A DNA stretch of 64,000 nt from Bermanella sp040371755 (GCF_040371755.1 NZ_BAABWE010000006.1:168831-232830), one strand, 5' to 3'; counted from the first letter of the stretch, positions 44,343-54,374 are shown. Made by a program: numbers and translations. Notes: generated by a model not told the origin, from the sequence alone.

Positions 44343-44695
44343 ATTCATTTTCTCGTATAGTTAATCATTTACGATCATAAGGTATTCTATAGATGATTTT
44401 AAAACCCAATTAAATGTTACTTAGGTTTATAGGTGTGTCTAAGTTATCGATTTTGGGTTTTTCCTTTATATGTTGCTTGAATGAGTAATGTCACTTTAGT
44501 GTTTAATAATCACGTCTTCTTGAAACGCCAATTTTTCATCTTTAGTTATCACTTTAACTATATGAATCTCCATAGCTTCTGTGCCTAAATTTTTCTAATA
44601 CTAGACATACTGGTGCCGTTCGGCGTACTAGTGCTAGATAGAAAGCCATATTTTGTTAACATATAGCCTTATTGTTCTCATAGGCACTGTACGGC

Positions 44696-46525
44696 GTGGC
44701 CCGTTTCCAACTCAGAGATTATCAACAAGAAGCGGTTGCCGCGACCCTTAAGCATTTTCGTCAATCCAATGAATCAGCGGTCATTGTGTTGCCTACTGGT
44801 TCAGGTAAAAGCTTGGTGATTGCAGAATTGGCTCGTTTGGCGCGCCGTAAAATTTTGGTGCTGACCCATGTTAAAGAGCTTGTTGAACAAAACCATCAAA
44901 AGTATCAAAGCTTAGGGTTAGAGGCTGGCGTGTATTCAGCTGGGTTAAAGTTGAAGCAGACAGAGCATCAAGTTACCTTTGCCAGTATTCAATCAGCGGC
45001 GCGTAATTTAGACGATTTTAATCAAGCCTATTCGTTGATTATTATTGATGAATGCCATCGTGTGAACGTTGCAGATAAAAGCGTAAATAATGATAAGAGC
45101 CTTAGTGCACAGGGCAGCCAAGAGGTTGGAGAATCGGCCAACCAGTATCAACAGATTATCCATAGACTCAAAACCGTAAATCCTGATGTGAAATTGTTAG
45201 GTTTGACCGCGACTCCGTATCGCTTAGGATTAGGTTGGATTTACCGCAAGCATTACCGTGGTTTTGTGCGCAGTGAGCAGGCCCGCCCCTTCGAGCATTG
45301 TATTTATGAACTACCTCTGCGATATCTTATTAAACGTCAATACTTAACCGAACCTAAATTGGTCGATGCCACCATCGAACATTATGATTTTAGTAGCCTA
45401 AAAGAAAATACCGCAGGCGAGTACAACTCGACAGAGGTAAATGCTTTGTTAAATAAACACCATAGGGTAACCAAGGGCATTACCGAACAAGTGGTGGAAT
45501 TAGGGGTAAACCGACAAGGCATTATGATTTTTGCGGCCACGGTGGAGCACGCAAAAGAGATCTACCGTTATTTACCAGCGGAGCATAGTGCGTTAATCAT
45601 TGGCGCTACTGAAAGTGCTGAGCGGGATCGGTTAATTTCAGGATTTAAACAAAGACACATTAAATACTTAGTAAATGTATCGGTGCTCACCACGGGATTT
45701 GATGCCCCTCATGTGGATATGATCGCCATCTTAAGGCCCACGCAATCGGTGAGCCTATATCAGCAAATTATTGGTCGAGGTTTGCGTTTAAGTGACCATA
45801 AAAAAGATTGCTTAGTCATTGATTATACCGGCAACGATTTTGACTTATTCCAGCCAGAAGTAGGGGAGAAAAAGCCCAACAACCAAAGCCAGCCGGTACA
45901 GGTGATGTGCCCAAGTTGTGAGTTTCCTAATGTGTTTTGGGGCGTGTGCGACGATGACGGGTATTTGGTTGAGCATTACGGCCGCCGTTGCCAAGGCTTA
46001 GTGGATGACAATGGTCATACACACCAATGTGATTACCGCTTTGTTTTTAAAGAGTGCTCACACTGTGGCAGTGAAAACGATATTGCTGCACGTACGTGTA
46101 TCCAATGTAGCGAGGTATTGGTTGATCCGGATGACATGTTAAAAAAAGCCCTGCAATTAAAGGATTCTAAAGTGATACGTTGTGCTGGAGTAAGCCTAGC
46201 GCAAGCTAAAGAAAAGGGTAAACTAGCTATTACTTATCATGACGAGCAAGGCGTGCAGCTAAGTGAATCATTTGATTTTACTAAGCCCAGCCAAGTTAAC
46301 GCATTTAACGCTATTTTTGCACATCGTATTAGTGCAAATATCGCCGCACGTTTAGGTACAACTAAGTCCTACGAAGTGAGTAACCTCGAACAAGCTTTGA
46401 AGCTAGCCGAAGTGTTGCCGTGTCCTGATTTTGTCATCGCCAAAAAACAAAAATACTATTGGCGCATTAAACACCGCTTGTTTGATTATCAAGGTCACTA
46501 CCGAAAAGCCAATGCACTTCGTTAG
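44696..46525 (+). CDS. radD: RadD-type DEAD/DEAH helicase
   Basis: 609 residues from a GTG start (family begins at FQLRDYQQEAV). Superfamily 2 motifs: LPTGSGKS (Walker A), IIDECHR (DECH-type box), LTATPYRLG, TTGFDAPHVD, QIIGRGLR. Two C-terminal zinc-binding clusters (CPSCEFPNVFWG, CSHCGSENDIAARTC) and LVDPDDMLKKALQLKD match RadD (YejH) closely. RadD takes part in double-strand-break repair with RecA and single-strand-binding protein. Compared with E. coli it has an insertion of about 25 residues after DECHR. Confidence 0.93.
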   Translation: MARFQLRDYQQEAVAATLKHFRQSNESAVIVLPTGSGKSLVIAELARLARRKILVLTHVKELVEQNHQKYQSLGLEAGVYSAGLKLKQTEHQVTFASIQSAARNLDDFNQAYSLIIIDECHRVNVADKSVNNDKSLSAQGSQEVGESANQYQQIIHRLKTVNPDVKLLGLTATPYRLGLGWIYRKHYRGFVRSEQARPFEHCIYELPLRYLIKRQYLTEPKLVDATIEHYDFSSLKENTAGEYNSTEVNALLNKHHRVTKGITEQVVELGVNRQGIMIFAATVEHAKEIYRYLPAEHSALIIGATESAERDRLISGFKQRHIKYLVNVSVLTTGFDAPHVDMIAILRPTQSVSLYQQIIGRGLRLSDHKKDCLVIDYTGNDFDLFQPEVGEKKPNNQSQPVQVMCPSCEFPNVFWGVCDDDGYLVEHYGRRCQGLVDDNGHTHQCDYRFVFKECSHCGSENDIAARTCIQCSEVLVDPDDMLKKALQLKDSKVIRCAGVSLAQAKEKGKLAITYHDEQGVQLSESFDFTKPSQVNAFNAIFAHRISANIAARLGTTKSYEVSNLEQALKLAEVLPCPDFVIAKKQKYYWRIKHRLFDYQGHYRKANALR

Positions 46526-46538
46526 TGACGAAGGTTTT

Positions 46539-47117
46539 TTATTCATTAAGGTGGGCGGTGCAATTTAATAATTCAATTTCCCAAGGTGATTGTCCGTTAA
46601 TTTGTGTTAGTGAGGTATTGCCGTACTTAGAAAGGGATTTTATGTGGCTAGGCTGGGTGACATGATTTTCAAAAATGGCCTTGCATACAAAGCCATGGGT
46701 CACAACGAGTAGGTTGCCTTGTGTTTGAGTAGCGGAATCTGTGATTGTTTGCCAAGCTCGGGCTATGCGTTCACAAAATACAGCCCAATTCTCGCCATTG
46801 GGTGGTTGATAATCGCTAGCGAAAGGATTGGTGTGGAGTTTGTCATAGGCTTTGCCACGTAAATCACCAAAATTTTGCTCTCTAAGTTCAGTATTGAATT
46901 CTACATTTACACCATTTAGGGCGCTTACTTGTAATGCGGTTTGTTTGGCTCGCTGGTAATCGCTGGCTAATATACGGGTGATGTTCATATCCGTTAGACG
47001 AAGTGCTAATTTATTAGCTTGCTGCAGGCCGTTTTTAGAAAGCTGGGATGTGGGAAACTGAATTATGCGCTGGGTGTTATCATCGGTTTCACCGTGACGG
47101 GCAATAAAAATGGGCAT
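46539..47117 (-). CDS. Histidine phosphatase family protein
   Basis: 192 residues from ATG 47117 (MPIFIARHGETDD), which has a gagg site; an upstream ATG at 47159 would add 14 residues. Catalytic RHGET at residues 6-10, then ASDYQRAKQTA, ELREQNFGDLRG and the second catalytic His in VVTHGFV. Substrate could be a phosphosugar, phosphoglycerate or alpha-ribazole phosphate; no neighbour decides it. Convergent with radD. Confidence 0.88.
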   Translation of the reverse strand: MPIFIARHGETDDNTQRIIQFPTSQLSKNGLQQANKLALRLTDMNITRILASDYQRAKQTALQVSALNGVNVEFNTELREQNFGDLRGKAYDKLHTNPFASDYQPPNGENWAVFCERIARAWQTITDSATQTQGNLLVVTHGFVCKAIFENHVTQPSHIKSLSKYGNTSLTQINGQSPWEIELLNCTAHLNE

Positions 47118-47434
47118 GTATGGCAGCCTCGTTAAGTTGTTTGCTGTATAAGTTATCATACGGTATTTAAACCGAGCATTAGGGTTTTAATGAAAATTGG
47201 CTTAGTGGAAGTGTATTTAATCTTGCACTGGCTATTTTTCGCACATAGCTTTAACGGCTCAATATTTAGCATCAGATTGATGATTAAACTACCAATAAGG
47301 TGATATCTCGCGCAAAAATGATAAATTCACTTACCATCTTGTAACATCCTTGTGTTTGGATGATAAAGACTGCCCTTTTATTTTATGCTTAGTTCGTTAT
47401 TCTAAGCCCACATTTTATAACAGAATTTATAACT

Positions 47435-48637
47435 ATGATTATTAAGCCTAAAGCCCGTGGATTTATTTGTACCACTACCCACCCAACTGGTTGTGAAAAG
47501 AACGTTTTAGATCAAATCAACACCACTAAAGCCCTAGGCCAAGTGAAAGACGGCCCTAAAAAGGTATTGGTTATTGGTTCTTCTAGCGGTTATGGCTTGT
47601 CTTCTCGTATTGCGGCGGCATTTGGTAGCGGTGCGGCCACTTTGGGAGTGTTCTTTGAAAAACCAGGTACAGAGAAAAAGCCAGGTACAGCAGGTTGGTA
47701 CAATTCAGCATCATTTGACAAATTTGCTAAAGCCGAAGGCCTGTATTCTAAAAGCATCAATGGCGATGCCTTCAGCCATGAAGTAAAGCAAAAAGCCATC
47801 GAGATAATCAAAGAAGACCTAGGTCAGGTGGATTTAGTGGTTTACTCCCTTGCGTCTCCTGTGCGTAAACTGCCGGATTCTGGTGAGCTAATTCGTTCAG
47901 CATTGAAGCCTATTGGCGATACCTATACCGCCACAGCAGTAAACACAAACAAAGATGAAATCATCGAAGCCAGTGTTGAACCTGCCACCGAGCAAGAAAT
48001 TCAAGACACCGTAACCGTAATGGGCGGCCAAGATTGGGAGCTTTGGATGGCAGCATTGTCAGAAGCTGGTGTATTGGCCGAAGGTTGTAAAACCGTGGCA
48101 TACAGCTACATTGGTACTGAGATCACATGGCCGATTTACTGGCATGGTGCACTAGGTAAAGCAAAAATGGATTTAGACCGCGCAGCGGCAGGCCTTAACG
48201 ATAAACTATCTCAAACAGGTGGTAGTGCAAACGTAGCGGTATTGAAGAGTGTGGTAACACAGGCCAGTTCGGCCATTCCGGTTATGCCTTTGTACATAGC
48301 TATGGTATTCAAAAAAATGCGTGAAGAAGGTGTTCACGAGGGTTGTATGGAGCAAATTAACCGTATGTTCCACGAACGCTTATACCGTGAAGACAGTGCC
48401 GCCCCAGAGCTAGACAGCGAAAACCGCTTACGTTTAGACGATTGGGAACTGCGTGAAGATATTCAACAGCACTGCCAAGATCTATGGCCACAAGTGACCA
48501 CTGAAAACCTCAAAGAGCTGGCCGACTATGTAGAATATAAGCGTGAGTTCTTACAGCTTTTTGGCTTTGAAATAGATGGCATTGATTACGAAGCGGATGT
48601 GAATCCAATTGTAGAAATGGATGTGGTAGAAGTTTAA
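47435..48637 (+). CDS. fabV: Enoyl-ACP reductase FabV
   Basis: 400 residues, typical family length. NADH-dependent reduction of enoyl-ACP, the last step of fatty-acid elongation; FabV enzymes are naturally insensitive to triclosan. Starts MIIKPKARGFICTTTHPTG. The NAD-binding GSSSGYGLSSRIAAAFG and active-site Y-x8-K (YWHGALGKAK) are both present. Single-gene unit with its own terminator. Confidence 0.96.
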   Translation: MIIKPKARGFICTTTHPTGCEKNVLDQINTTKALGQVKDGPKKVLVIGSSSGYGLSSRIAAAFGSGAATLGVFFEKPGTEKKPGTAGWYNSASFDKFAKAEGLYSKSINGDAFSHEVKQKAIEIIKEDLGQVDLVVYSLASPVRKLPDSGELIRSALKPIGDTYTATAVNTNKDEIIEASVEPATEQEIQDTVTVMGGQDWELWMAALSEAGVLAEGCKTVAYSYIGTEITWPIYWHGALGKAKMDLDRAAAGLNDKLSQTGGSANVAVLKSVVTQASSAIPVMPLYIAMVFKKMREEGVHEGCMEQINRMFHERLYREDSAAPELDSENRLRLDDWELREDIQQHCQDLWPQVTTENLKELADYVEYKREFLQLFGFEIDGIDYEADVNPIVEMDVVEV

Positions 48638-48663
48638 ACACTTCTTATTAGCACATAAAAAAC

Positions 48664-48699
48664 GCGCTTGGTTACGGTAGTAGCCAAGCGCTTTTTTTT
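48664..48699 (+). terminator. Rho-independent terminator of fabV
   Basis: Stem gcgcttggttac / gtagccaagcgc with loop ggta and eight T. Confidence 0.93.
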
Positions 48700-48724
48700 G
48701 TTTGAACAAAAGTTTGTGAAGCGC

Positions 48725-49423
48725 CTATAAATCAGGGATATGTTGGTTTAGTTGATTTATAAAATCGGCGTTTTCATTTAAGTAGTGTTTTGATACATAG
48801 ATTGAAAACTCTCGTTTTTTTTCAATTCTCTTGTTGAATCGAGTCGGGTTAATACCTTGCTCTATGCATGTATCTTCGAATACTTTTTCAGCTAAAAAAC
48901 CTGCGTGGATTGATTGTTGTAATAACAGGTTGGGTATTTCATTACGACTATGCCCTTGAGTACGATAACCATGACGAACCAGCCATCGGTAGGTATTAGT
49001 ATTTTTAACCGTGCCTACTATCGCACTGAGTTTAAAGTCTGATTCATGAACATTGTTTGAGGTGTTAGCGAGGGTAAACCAAGCCCAATTATTAAAGTCG
49101 ATAGGCTTACTAAAGACGGCGTATTTGTCTCGTTCTGGGTTCTTTGTGGCTAAAAAGAATCCTTGTATCTCGTCTCGCTTAAGGGCTTTGATAAGCAAGG
49201 TGTAATTATCGTAGAGCCTGAGTTTGTACGTGACGGGTAATTGAGCCAGCACCGTGGTGATTTTTTCAATGGCCTCCCCCTTAATCTCACCGTTTTCACG
49301 GTATGTGTAGGGCTTGAAGTTTGGTACGCCAAACACCATGGCATCAAAGTTTTGGCCATGGGCTATGCCTGCAACAAACAGTGCGAGAACCAATATAAAA
49401 AGGGTTTGCCAAAGCTGTTTCAT
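48725..49423 (-). CDS. Periplasmic solute-binding-like protein
   Basis: 232 residues. Signal peptide (about 1-23, ending IAHG), then the family-3 binding-protein layout: VFGVPNFKPYTYRENGEIKG, AIEKITTVLAQL and KALKRDEIQGFFLATKNPER. At about 230 residues it is typical of the short SBP_bac_3 proteins found without a transporter in marine gammaproteobacteria. No permease genes are adjacent. Ligand unknown. Confidence 0.82.
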   Translation of the reverse strand: MKQLWQTLFILVLALFVAGIAHGQNFDAMVFGVPNFKPYTYRENGEIKGEAIEKITTVLAQLPVTYKLRLYDNYTLLIKALKRDEIQGFFLATKNPERDKYAVFSKPIDFNNWAWFTLANTSNNVHESDFKLSAIVGTVKNTNTYRWLVRHGYRTQGHSRNEIPNLLLQQSIHAGFLAEKVFEDTCIEQGINPTRFNKRIEKKREFSIYVSKHYLNENADFINQLNQHIPDL

Positions 49424-49578
49424 TAAAACCCCTTAATGCATGCATGATTTTAGTTTAGCAGTGAATTCTCGCTTTTTTGGTTATTTGGACGGTCAACTTA
49501 CTATTTGATGGCGTTTAAAACCTTACTGCCAGCTAGTTGGCAGTATCCTGGGGTTTAATTAACCACTAAGGACACAGC

Positions 49579-49776
49579 ATGATTACATTACATCAACCGG
49601 CTCCTATGCTAGGACTGGCCAATGTAAGCCCATATTCCATGAAGTTAGAGGCATTAATGGGCTGGCAAGAGATACCTTTTAACATTCAAGAAGACGCAGA
49701 GTTAGATTTAGCCGCAGGCTGGTATTTCAATTCAATAGCCTCTACCGATTTGACTAATGATGGAGGCACCCGCTAA
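49579..49776 (+). pseudogene. Glutathione S-transferase N-terminal remnant
   Basis: 65 codons. LANVSPYSMKLEALMGWQEIPF matches in kind the thioredoxin-like first part of GST-family proteins (about 30 residues), then the similarity stops and the frame ends. A full GST is over 200 residues, and the DNA after it is a terminator. So this looks like the 5' stump of a deleted gene; translation of a short peptide is possible. Confidence 0.6.
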
Positions 49777-49798
49777 TGACTTACCTTACTAACCGCGC

Positions 49799-49831
49799 AA
49801 AAAAAAGCCTTGATGAATACTCATCAAGGCT
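49799..49831 (-). terminator. Rho-independent terminator of the OYE gene
   Basis: Stem agccttgatga / tcatcaaggct with loop atac; the A run at 49799-49806 is a T run on the minus strand. Confidence 0.9.
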
Positions 49832-49861
49832 GTGATCTTGCTGCAAAGTAGCCTAAAAAGC

Positions 49862-50968
49862 TTAGGCTAGCTCTAATAAGTCTTCTTTTTTAAAGGCTTT
49901 CAATTCTTCGGCGCGGTCAGTGGCTACTTTGTTAACCCAATCAGGGTTGGCAATTAGCGCGCGACCAATTGCCACTAAGTCAAACTCGTTGTTATCCATA
50001 CGATTAAGCAGTTGCTCAAGACTCGCTGTTTCCGCTTCGCGGAACGTAGCTTCACCTGGTTTTGGCATAAAGTCAGCGTTGAGGCCAACACTGCCTACCG
50101 TAATGGCTGGCTTACCGGTAATCTTTTGCACCCAACCAGCTAAGTTCAAGTCGCTGCCTTCAAATTCAGGCTCCCAGAAACGACGCTGTGAGCAATGGAA
50201 AATATCTACGCCTGCTTCGCTTAATGGAGTAAGAAATGCCTCTAGCTCTTCAGGTGTGTGAACCAAACGAGCAGTGTAATCTTGCTGTTTCCATTGGCTC
50301 CAACGGAAAATAATCGGAAAATCAGGGCCAACTGCTTCACGACATGCTTTGATGATATCAATCGCAAAACGGCTACGGTTTTCAGCAGAACCACCGTATT
50401 CATCTTCACGCTGGTTAGTACCTTCCCAGAAAAATTGGTCGATCAAATAACCATGAGCACCGTGCAGCTCAATGGCATCAAACCCAACTGCTTTGGCGTC
50501 AGCGGCCCCTTGGGCGAATGCTTGGATGACATCTTGAATATCTTGCGCGCTCATTTCATAGCGGTTCTTTTTGCCTGCTACAAACATACCGGATGGTGTG
50601 AAACCCGGTACATCACCTTCAGGCATAACACCTGCTTTACGGGCGCCGCCTACGTGCCAAAGCTGAGGCGCAATTTTACCGCCAGCAGCGTGTACAGCGT
50701 CTACGACCTTTTTCCAGCCAGCTAAACGCGCTTCGCCATGAATGTAAGGCACATCAGGGTAGCCAGAAGCTGCAATGTGGTTGACACATGTACCTTCTGT
50801 GATGATCAAGCCTACACCGCCTTCTGCACGGCGACGGTAATAATCAACCGAGTTTTGGCCTGCCACATTATCCGGCGAAAAGTTACGGGTCATAGGGGCC
50901 ATAACTGTGCGGTTTTTTAGCTCAAGATTTGCCGATGAGAATGGTTTAAATAGAGGGTTAGCACTCAT
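49862..50968 (-). CDS. Old Yellow Enzyme family NADH:flavin oxidoreductase
   Basis: 368 residues, a TIM-barrel flavoprotein. FMN-binding and catalytic blocks: LKNRTVMAPMTRNFS at the N-terminus, TEGTCVNHIAASG, PQLWHVGG, IELHGAHGYLIDQFF (His-x2-His substrate anchor), NQREDEYGGSAENR, and VAIGRALIANPDWV. Reduces activated C=C bonds with NAD(P)H; natural substrate unknown. The upstream 436 nt (to recA) is shared with the recA control region. Confidence 0.92.
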   Translation of the reverse strand: MSANPLFKPFSSANLELKNRTVMAPMTRNFSPDNVAGQNSVDYYRRRAEGGVGLIITEGTCVNHIAASGYPDVPYIHGEARLAGWKKVVDAVHAAGGKIAPQLWHVGGARKAGVMPEGDVPGFTPSGMFVAGKKNRYEMSAQDIQDVIQAFAQGAADAKAVGFDAIELHGAHGYLIDQFFWEGTNQREDEYGGSAENRSRFAIDIIKACREAVGPDFPIIFRWSQWKQQDYTARLVHTPEELEAFLTPLSEAGVDIFHCSQRRFWEPEFEGSDLNLAGWVQKITGKPAITVGSVGLNADFMPKPGEATFREAETASLEQLLNRMDNNEFDLVAIGRALIANPDWVNKVATDRAEELKAFKKEDLLELA

Positions 50969-51298
50969 AAAAAGCTCCAGTGACTATTTTGTTAGTGATT
51001 GACCTGCACAAATTTAACGGATTTCCCCAGTAAATGCTGTTACCTAAGATAACAACCCGAGTGGATATTGAATTGTGCGCAATAAGAATGATGGCCATCA
51101 TAGAGTATTCAAGGCAATGGCAATAGAGATATTTCTTGTAAGGATTGTTCCATCAAAGGATAAATAAGCAGTATAAATGCTTGATTAATTGATTCTATTC
51201 TTAGGTCCCAGCTTATTGGTTGAAATATAGGCTGAAACACCTCATGAGCGTTAATTCTTGTACCGCTTAAGGTATGACAAATAGATCTAAATTAATTC

Positions 51299-51345
51299 TT
51301 GCGTTAAATCATTCATGTGTTTAAATACTGGTTATAGATACAGTA
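51299..51345 (+). promoter_or_regulatory. recA promoter with LexA (SOS) box
   Basis: tactggttatagatacagta (51326-51345) is a CTG-N10-CAG LexA site with both outer TA/TA pairs. Just before it lie ttgcgt (51299-51304) and taaata (51322-51327), 17 nt apart, a fair sigma-70 promoter. LexA bound here would overlap the -10 and the start of transcription, the classical SOS control of recA. Confidence 0.92.
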
Positions 51346-51404
51346 ATTTAAATTCTCTGCTTTGCAGACCTAAATCGGATAAAGATAACAAGGTGAAGAA
51401 AAAC

Positions 51405-52457
51405 ATGGATCAGAATCGCCAAAAAGCACTAGACGCCGCCCTTAGCCAAATTGAACGTCAATTCGGTAAGGGTGCCATCATGAAAATGGGTGAGCAGCCT
51501 CGTGAAGCTATCCCTGCTGTATCCACAGGTTCTTTATCTTTAGATATTGCATTGGGCATAGGTGGTTTACCTTACGGTCGAATCATTGAAATTTATGGCC
51601 CTGAATCTTCGGGTAAAACCACCATGTGTTTATCGACCATGGCCGAAGCGCAAAAACAAGGTAAAACAGTGGCGATTGTTGATGCAGAACATGCCTTAGA
51701 CCCACTCTATGCTGAAAAGCTAGGCGTTAACCTAGATAGTTTATTAGTGTCTCAGCCAGATACCGGCGAGCAAGCCCTTGAAATTGTAGACAGCTTAGTA
51801 CGTTCTGGTGCGGTAGATGTGGTGGTGGTTGACTCAGTTGCAGCCTTAACCCCAAGAGCAGAAATAGAAGGGGACATGGGGGATCATCATGTTGGCCTAC
51901 AAGCGCGTTTAATGTCGCAAGCTTTGCGTAAGCTCACTGCTAATGTCAAAAATGCTAATTGTATGGTGATTTTCATTAACCAAATTCGTATGAAGATTGG
52001 TGTTATGTTTGGTAGCCCTGAAACCACAACCGGTGGTAATGCTCTTAAATTTTACTCATCCGTACGCTTGGATATTCGCCGTACTGGGTCGGTAAAAAGT
52101 GGCGATGAAGTAACGGGTAATGAAACTCGCGTGAAAGTTGTTAAAAACAAAGTAGCACCGCCATTCAAGCAGGCCGATTTCCAAATCATGTATAACCAAG
52201 GGATTAACCGAGGTGCTGAAATCATCGATTTAGGCGTTAAGCTAGGTTTGGTGGATAAAGCAGGGGCTTGGTATGCTTACAAAGGGGATAAAATCGGTCA
52301 AGGTAAAGCCAATGCATGTAACTACCTGCTAGAAAACCCTGAAGTTCAACAAGAACTTGAAGCGCTTATCCGGGCAGAGCTATTAGTGGTAGCGGACACT
52401 AAAAAAGCACCTGAAAAAGGCGATAAAGAAGTAGAAGCTGAGACAGAAGAAGTTTAA
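51405..52457 (+). CDS. recA: Recombinase RecA
   Basis: 350 residues from ATG 51405 (MDQNRQKALDAALSQIERQF). An in-frame ATG at 51315 lies upstream of the LexA box and cannot be the start. Walker A GPESSGKT at 65-72, VIFINQIRMKIGVMFG (L2 neighbourhood), acidic C-terminal tail. RecA forms ATP filaments on single-stranded DNA for homologous recombination and triggers LexA cleavage. A terminator at 52478 separates it partially from recX. Confidence 0.99.
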   Translation: MDQNRQKALDAALSQIERQFGKGAIMKMGEQPREAIPAVSTGSLSLDIALGIGGLPYGRIIEIYGPESSGKTTMCLSTMAEAQKQGKTVAIVDAEHALDPLYAEKLGVNLDSLLVSQPDTGEQALEIVDSLVRSGAVDVVVVDSVAALTPRAEIEGDMGDHHVGLQARLMSQALRKLTANVKNANCMVIFINQIRMKIGVMFGSPETTTGGNALKFYSSVRLDIRRTGSVKSGDEVTGNETRVKVVKNKVAPPFKQADFQIMYNQGINRGAEIIDLGVKLGLVDKAGAWYAYKGDKIGQGKANACNYLLENPEVQQELEALIRAELLVVADTKKAPEKGDKEVEAETEEV

Positions 52458-52477
52458 ACGTTAAAATACCTCATCAA

Positions 52478-52504
52478 AAAGGTCAGCTCTGCTGGCCTTT
52501 TTTG
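52478..52504 (+). terminator. Terminator between recA and recX
   Basis: Arms aaaggtcagc / gctggccttt (one G-T pair) followed by six T. Such attenuating hairpins are known between recA and recX, keeping RecX lower than RecA. Confidence 0.85.
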
Positions 52505-52542
52505 TGAGGTCAACTTTGTGAATATATTCAGATGGCTAGCAT

Positions 52543-53043
52543 ATGTTTAATCAGCCTTATAAAAAACAGATAAAACTGCTTGATGAAAAAGGGCTGCGCC
52601 ATAAGGCCATTGAGCTTTTGGCTCGTCGTGAATACAGTTATGGAGAGTTAGAGGCCAAGCTATTACCCGTAAGTCAGTCTGAAGATTTGCTCTATAAAGT
52701 TTTAGATTGGCTTGTTGAAATGGGTTTGCAAAGTGATGAGCGATTTACTGAAATGTTTATTCGTAGTAAATATCTTGGCGGCTATGGACAAGTTCGGATT
52801 TCCTTAGAGCTAAAACAAAAGCACATACGTTCAGAGTTAATTGAATGGCATTTTGAAGATTTAGCAAGTGAACTTGATTGGCAAAGTGAAGTGCTTAATC
52901 TCATTGAGAAGAAAACAAAAAGCTTGGATTTATCTGAATTAAAAGACAAAAACAAACTAATGGGTTTTCTTCAAAGACGGGGTTTTACCTTAAATCAAAT
53001 ATACACGGCACTGGACACATTCACACAAAACCAACATGAATAA
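52543..53043 (+). CDS. recX: RecA regulator RecX
   Basis: 166 residues. RecX caps or inhibits RecA filaments. Three-helix repeats typical of the family: KAIELLARREYSYGELEAKL, LVEMGLQSDERFTEMFIRSK, then YGQVRISLELKQKHI and GFLQRRGFTLNQIYTAL. 85 nt after recA on the same strand, so expressed by read-through from the SOS promoter. Confidence 0.95.
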   Translation: MFNQPYKKQIKLLDEKGLRHKAIELLARREYSYGELEAKLLPVSQSEDLLYKVLDWLVEMGLQSDERFTEMFIRSKYLGGYGQVRISLELKQKHIRSELIEWHFEDLASELDWQSEVLNLIEKKTKSLDLSELKDKNKLMGFLQRRGFTLNQIYTALDTFTQNQHE

Positions 53044-53044
53044 A

Positions 53045-53070
53045 AAAGGGCGTATAGAAAATACGCCCTG
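53045..53070. terminator. Terminator between recX and the NADH dehydrogenase gene
   Basis: Stem agggcgtat / atacgccct, loop agaa, with an A run on the left (T run for the minus-strand gene). Serves both convergent genes. Confidence 0.85.
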
Positions 53071-53075
53071 ATTAA

Positions 53076-54374
53076 TTAATGAAGTTTTAAGCGTGGTCGA
53101 ATGACTTTATTAATGCGCCCTGAAATACTCATCAAAATGGTCTTGAAATATCCGTGTAAAGCTACCTGATGTAAGCGATAAAGCGACACATACACAATGC
53201 GTGCAATCTTGCCTTCTATCATCATGCTGCCACTGCTTAAATTCCCCATTAAACTGCCCACTGTGCTGTAACGACTTAGATTTACTAACGAACCTTTGTC
53301 TTTATATACATAGGCTTTTGGTTCTCGCGCTTCGCTAATGCGAACCAAGTTTTTATAAACATGGTATGCTTGCTGGTGAGCAGCTTGTGCCCGTGGAGGC
53401 ACTGGTGTTCCGTTATCTTGTAACATAAACGAGCAGTCACCAATGGCAAAAATGCACTCATCCAGTGTGGTTTGTAAGCTAGGTTTGACCACCAATTGAT
53501 TCACGCGGTTTGTTTCAAGGCCACCTAAATTACTCATCCATTGCGGCGCTTTCACACCAGCCGCCCATATTTTTAATTCAGCATCAATAATTAAACCATC
53601 TTTGGTGACAAAGCCTTGCTCTGTAACTTCTTGAATGAAAGTATTGTTACGGATTTTAATGTTCAGTTTTTCAAGTTCTCTGTGGGCGGCTAAAGAAATT
53701 CTTGGAGGTAAAGCCGGTAAAATGCGCTCACCGGCTTCAATAATAGTGACTTGTAGCTGATCTTTGGATAAACGGTCTAAACCATAAGCTGACAATTCAC
53801 TGGCTGTATTATGCAGCTCTGCCGCTAATTCAACACCGGTTGCACCCGCGCCAACAATGGCGATATTAAGTTTGTAGTTGCCTTTCTGGGCTGCAGTGTT
53901 ATTCGCTTTAAGGTAGGTGTTTAAAAGCTTTTGGTGGAATTTATCTGCCTGAGAGCGACTATCTAAAAACGAACAATGTTGTTTAGCGCCCTTGGTGCCA
54001 AAATCATTGGTTTGACTGCCGATGGCTAATATTAACGTGTCATACTGCAAGCGGCGTTCTGGCAGAATCAACTCACCGTTTTCATCCGAAATCGGTTCTA
54101 GAATGATCTCTTTTTGATCGCGATCAAGATTATTCATACGACCAATATGAAATTTAAAATGGTGATTGTACGCTTGTGCGCGATAGCTTAGCTCATCAAT
54201 GCCGCTGTCTAATGATCCTGTGGCAACTTCATGTAAAAGCGGTTTCCATAAATGGGTGTTGTTTGCATCAACAAGGTGAATATTAGCTTGATTGCGCTTT
54301 CCAAAGGTATCACCAAGTTTGGTTGCCAGCTCTAGTCCACCAGCACCGCCGCCTACAATAACGATGTTTTTCAT
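53076..54374 (-). CDS. ndh: Type II NADH dehydrogenase
   Basis: 432 residues. FAD-binding IVGGGAGGLELATKLG at the N-terminus, second dinucleotide motif IVGAGATGVELAAELHN (about 170), FAIGDCSF near 310, and a C-terminal region with hydrophobic and basic residues for membrane contact (MIEGKIARIVYVSLYRLHQ). Oxidises NADH and reduces quinone without proton pumping, on the inner face of the cytoplasmic membrane. Confidence 0.92.
   Translation of the reverse strand: MKNIVIVGGGAGGLELATKLGDTFGKRNQANIHLVDANNTHLWKPLLHEVATGSLDSGIDELSYRAQAYNHHFKFHIGRMNNLDRDQKEIILEPISDENGELILPERRLQYDTLILAIGSQTNDFGTKGAKQHCSFLDSRSQADKFHQKLLNTYLKANNTAAQKGNYKLNIAIVGAGATGVELAAELHNTASELSAYGLDRLSKDQLQVTIIEAGERILPALPPRISLAAHRELEKLNIKIRNNTFIQEVTEQGFVTKDGLIIDAELKIWAAGVKAPQWMSNLGGLETNRVNQLVVKPSLQTTLDECIFAIGDCSFMLQDNGTPVPPRAQAAHQQAYHVYKNLVRISEAREPKAYVYKDKGSLVNLSRYSTVGSLMGNLSSGSMMIEGKIARIVYVSLYRLHQVALHGYFKTILMSISGRINKVIRPRLKLH

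Noticed and set aside
44600..44645. Hairpin upstream of radD as a regulatory RNA
   Set aside because: The complementarity (ctggtgccg with cggcgtactag) is imperfect and has no T run or known motif; too weak to annotate.
51315..51404. Upstream ATG giving a 380-residue RecA
   Set aside because: It starts before the LexA box and over the promoter, so it cannot be in the mRNA; 350 residues fits the family.
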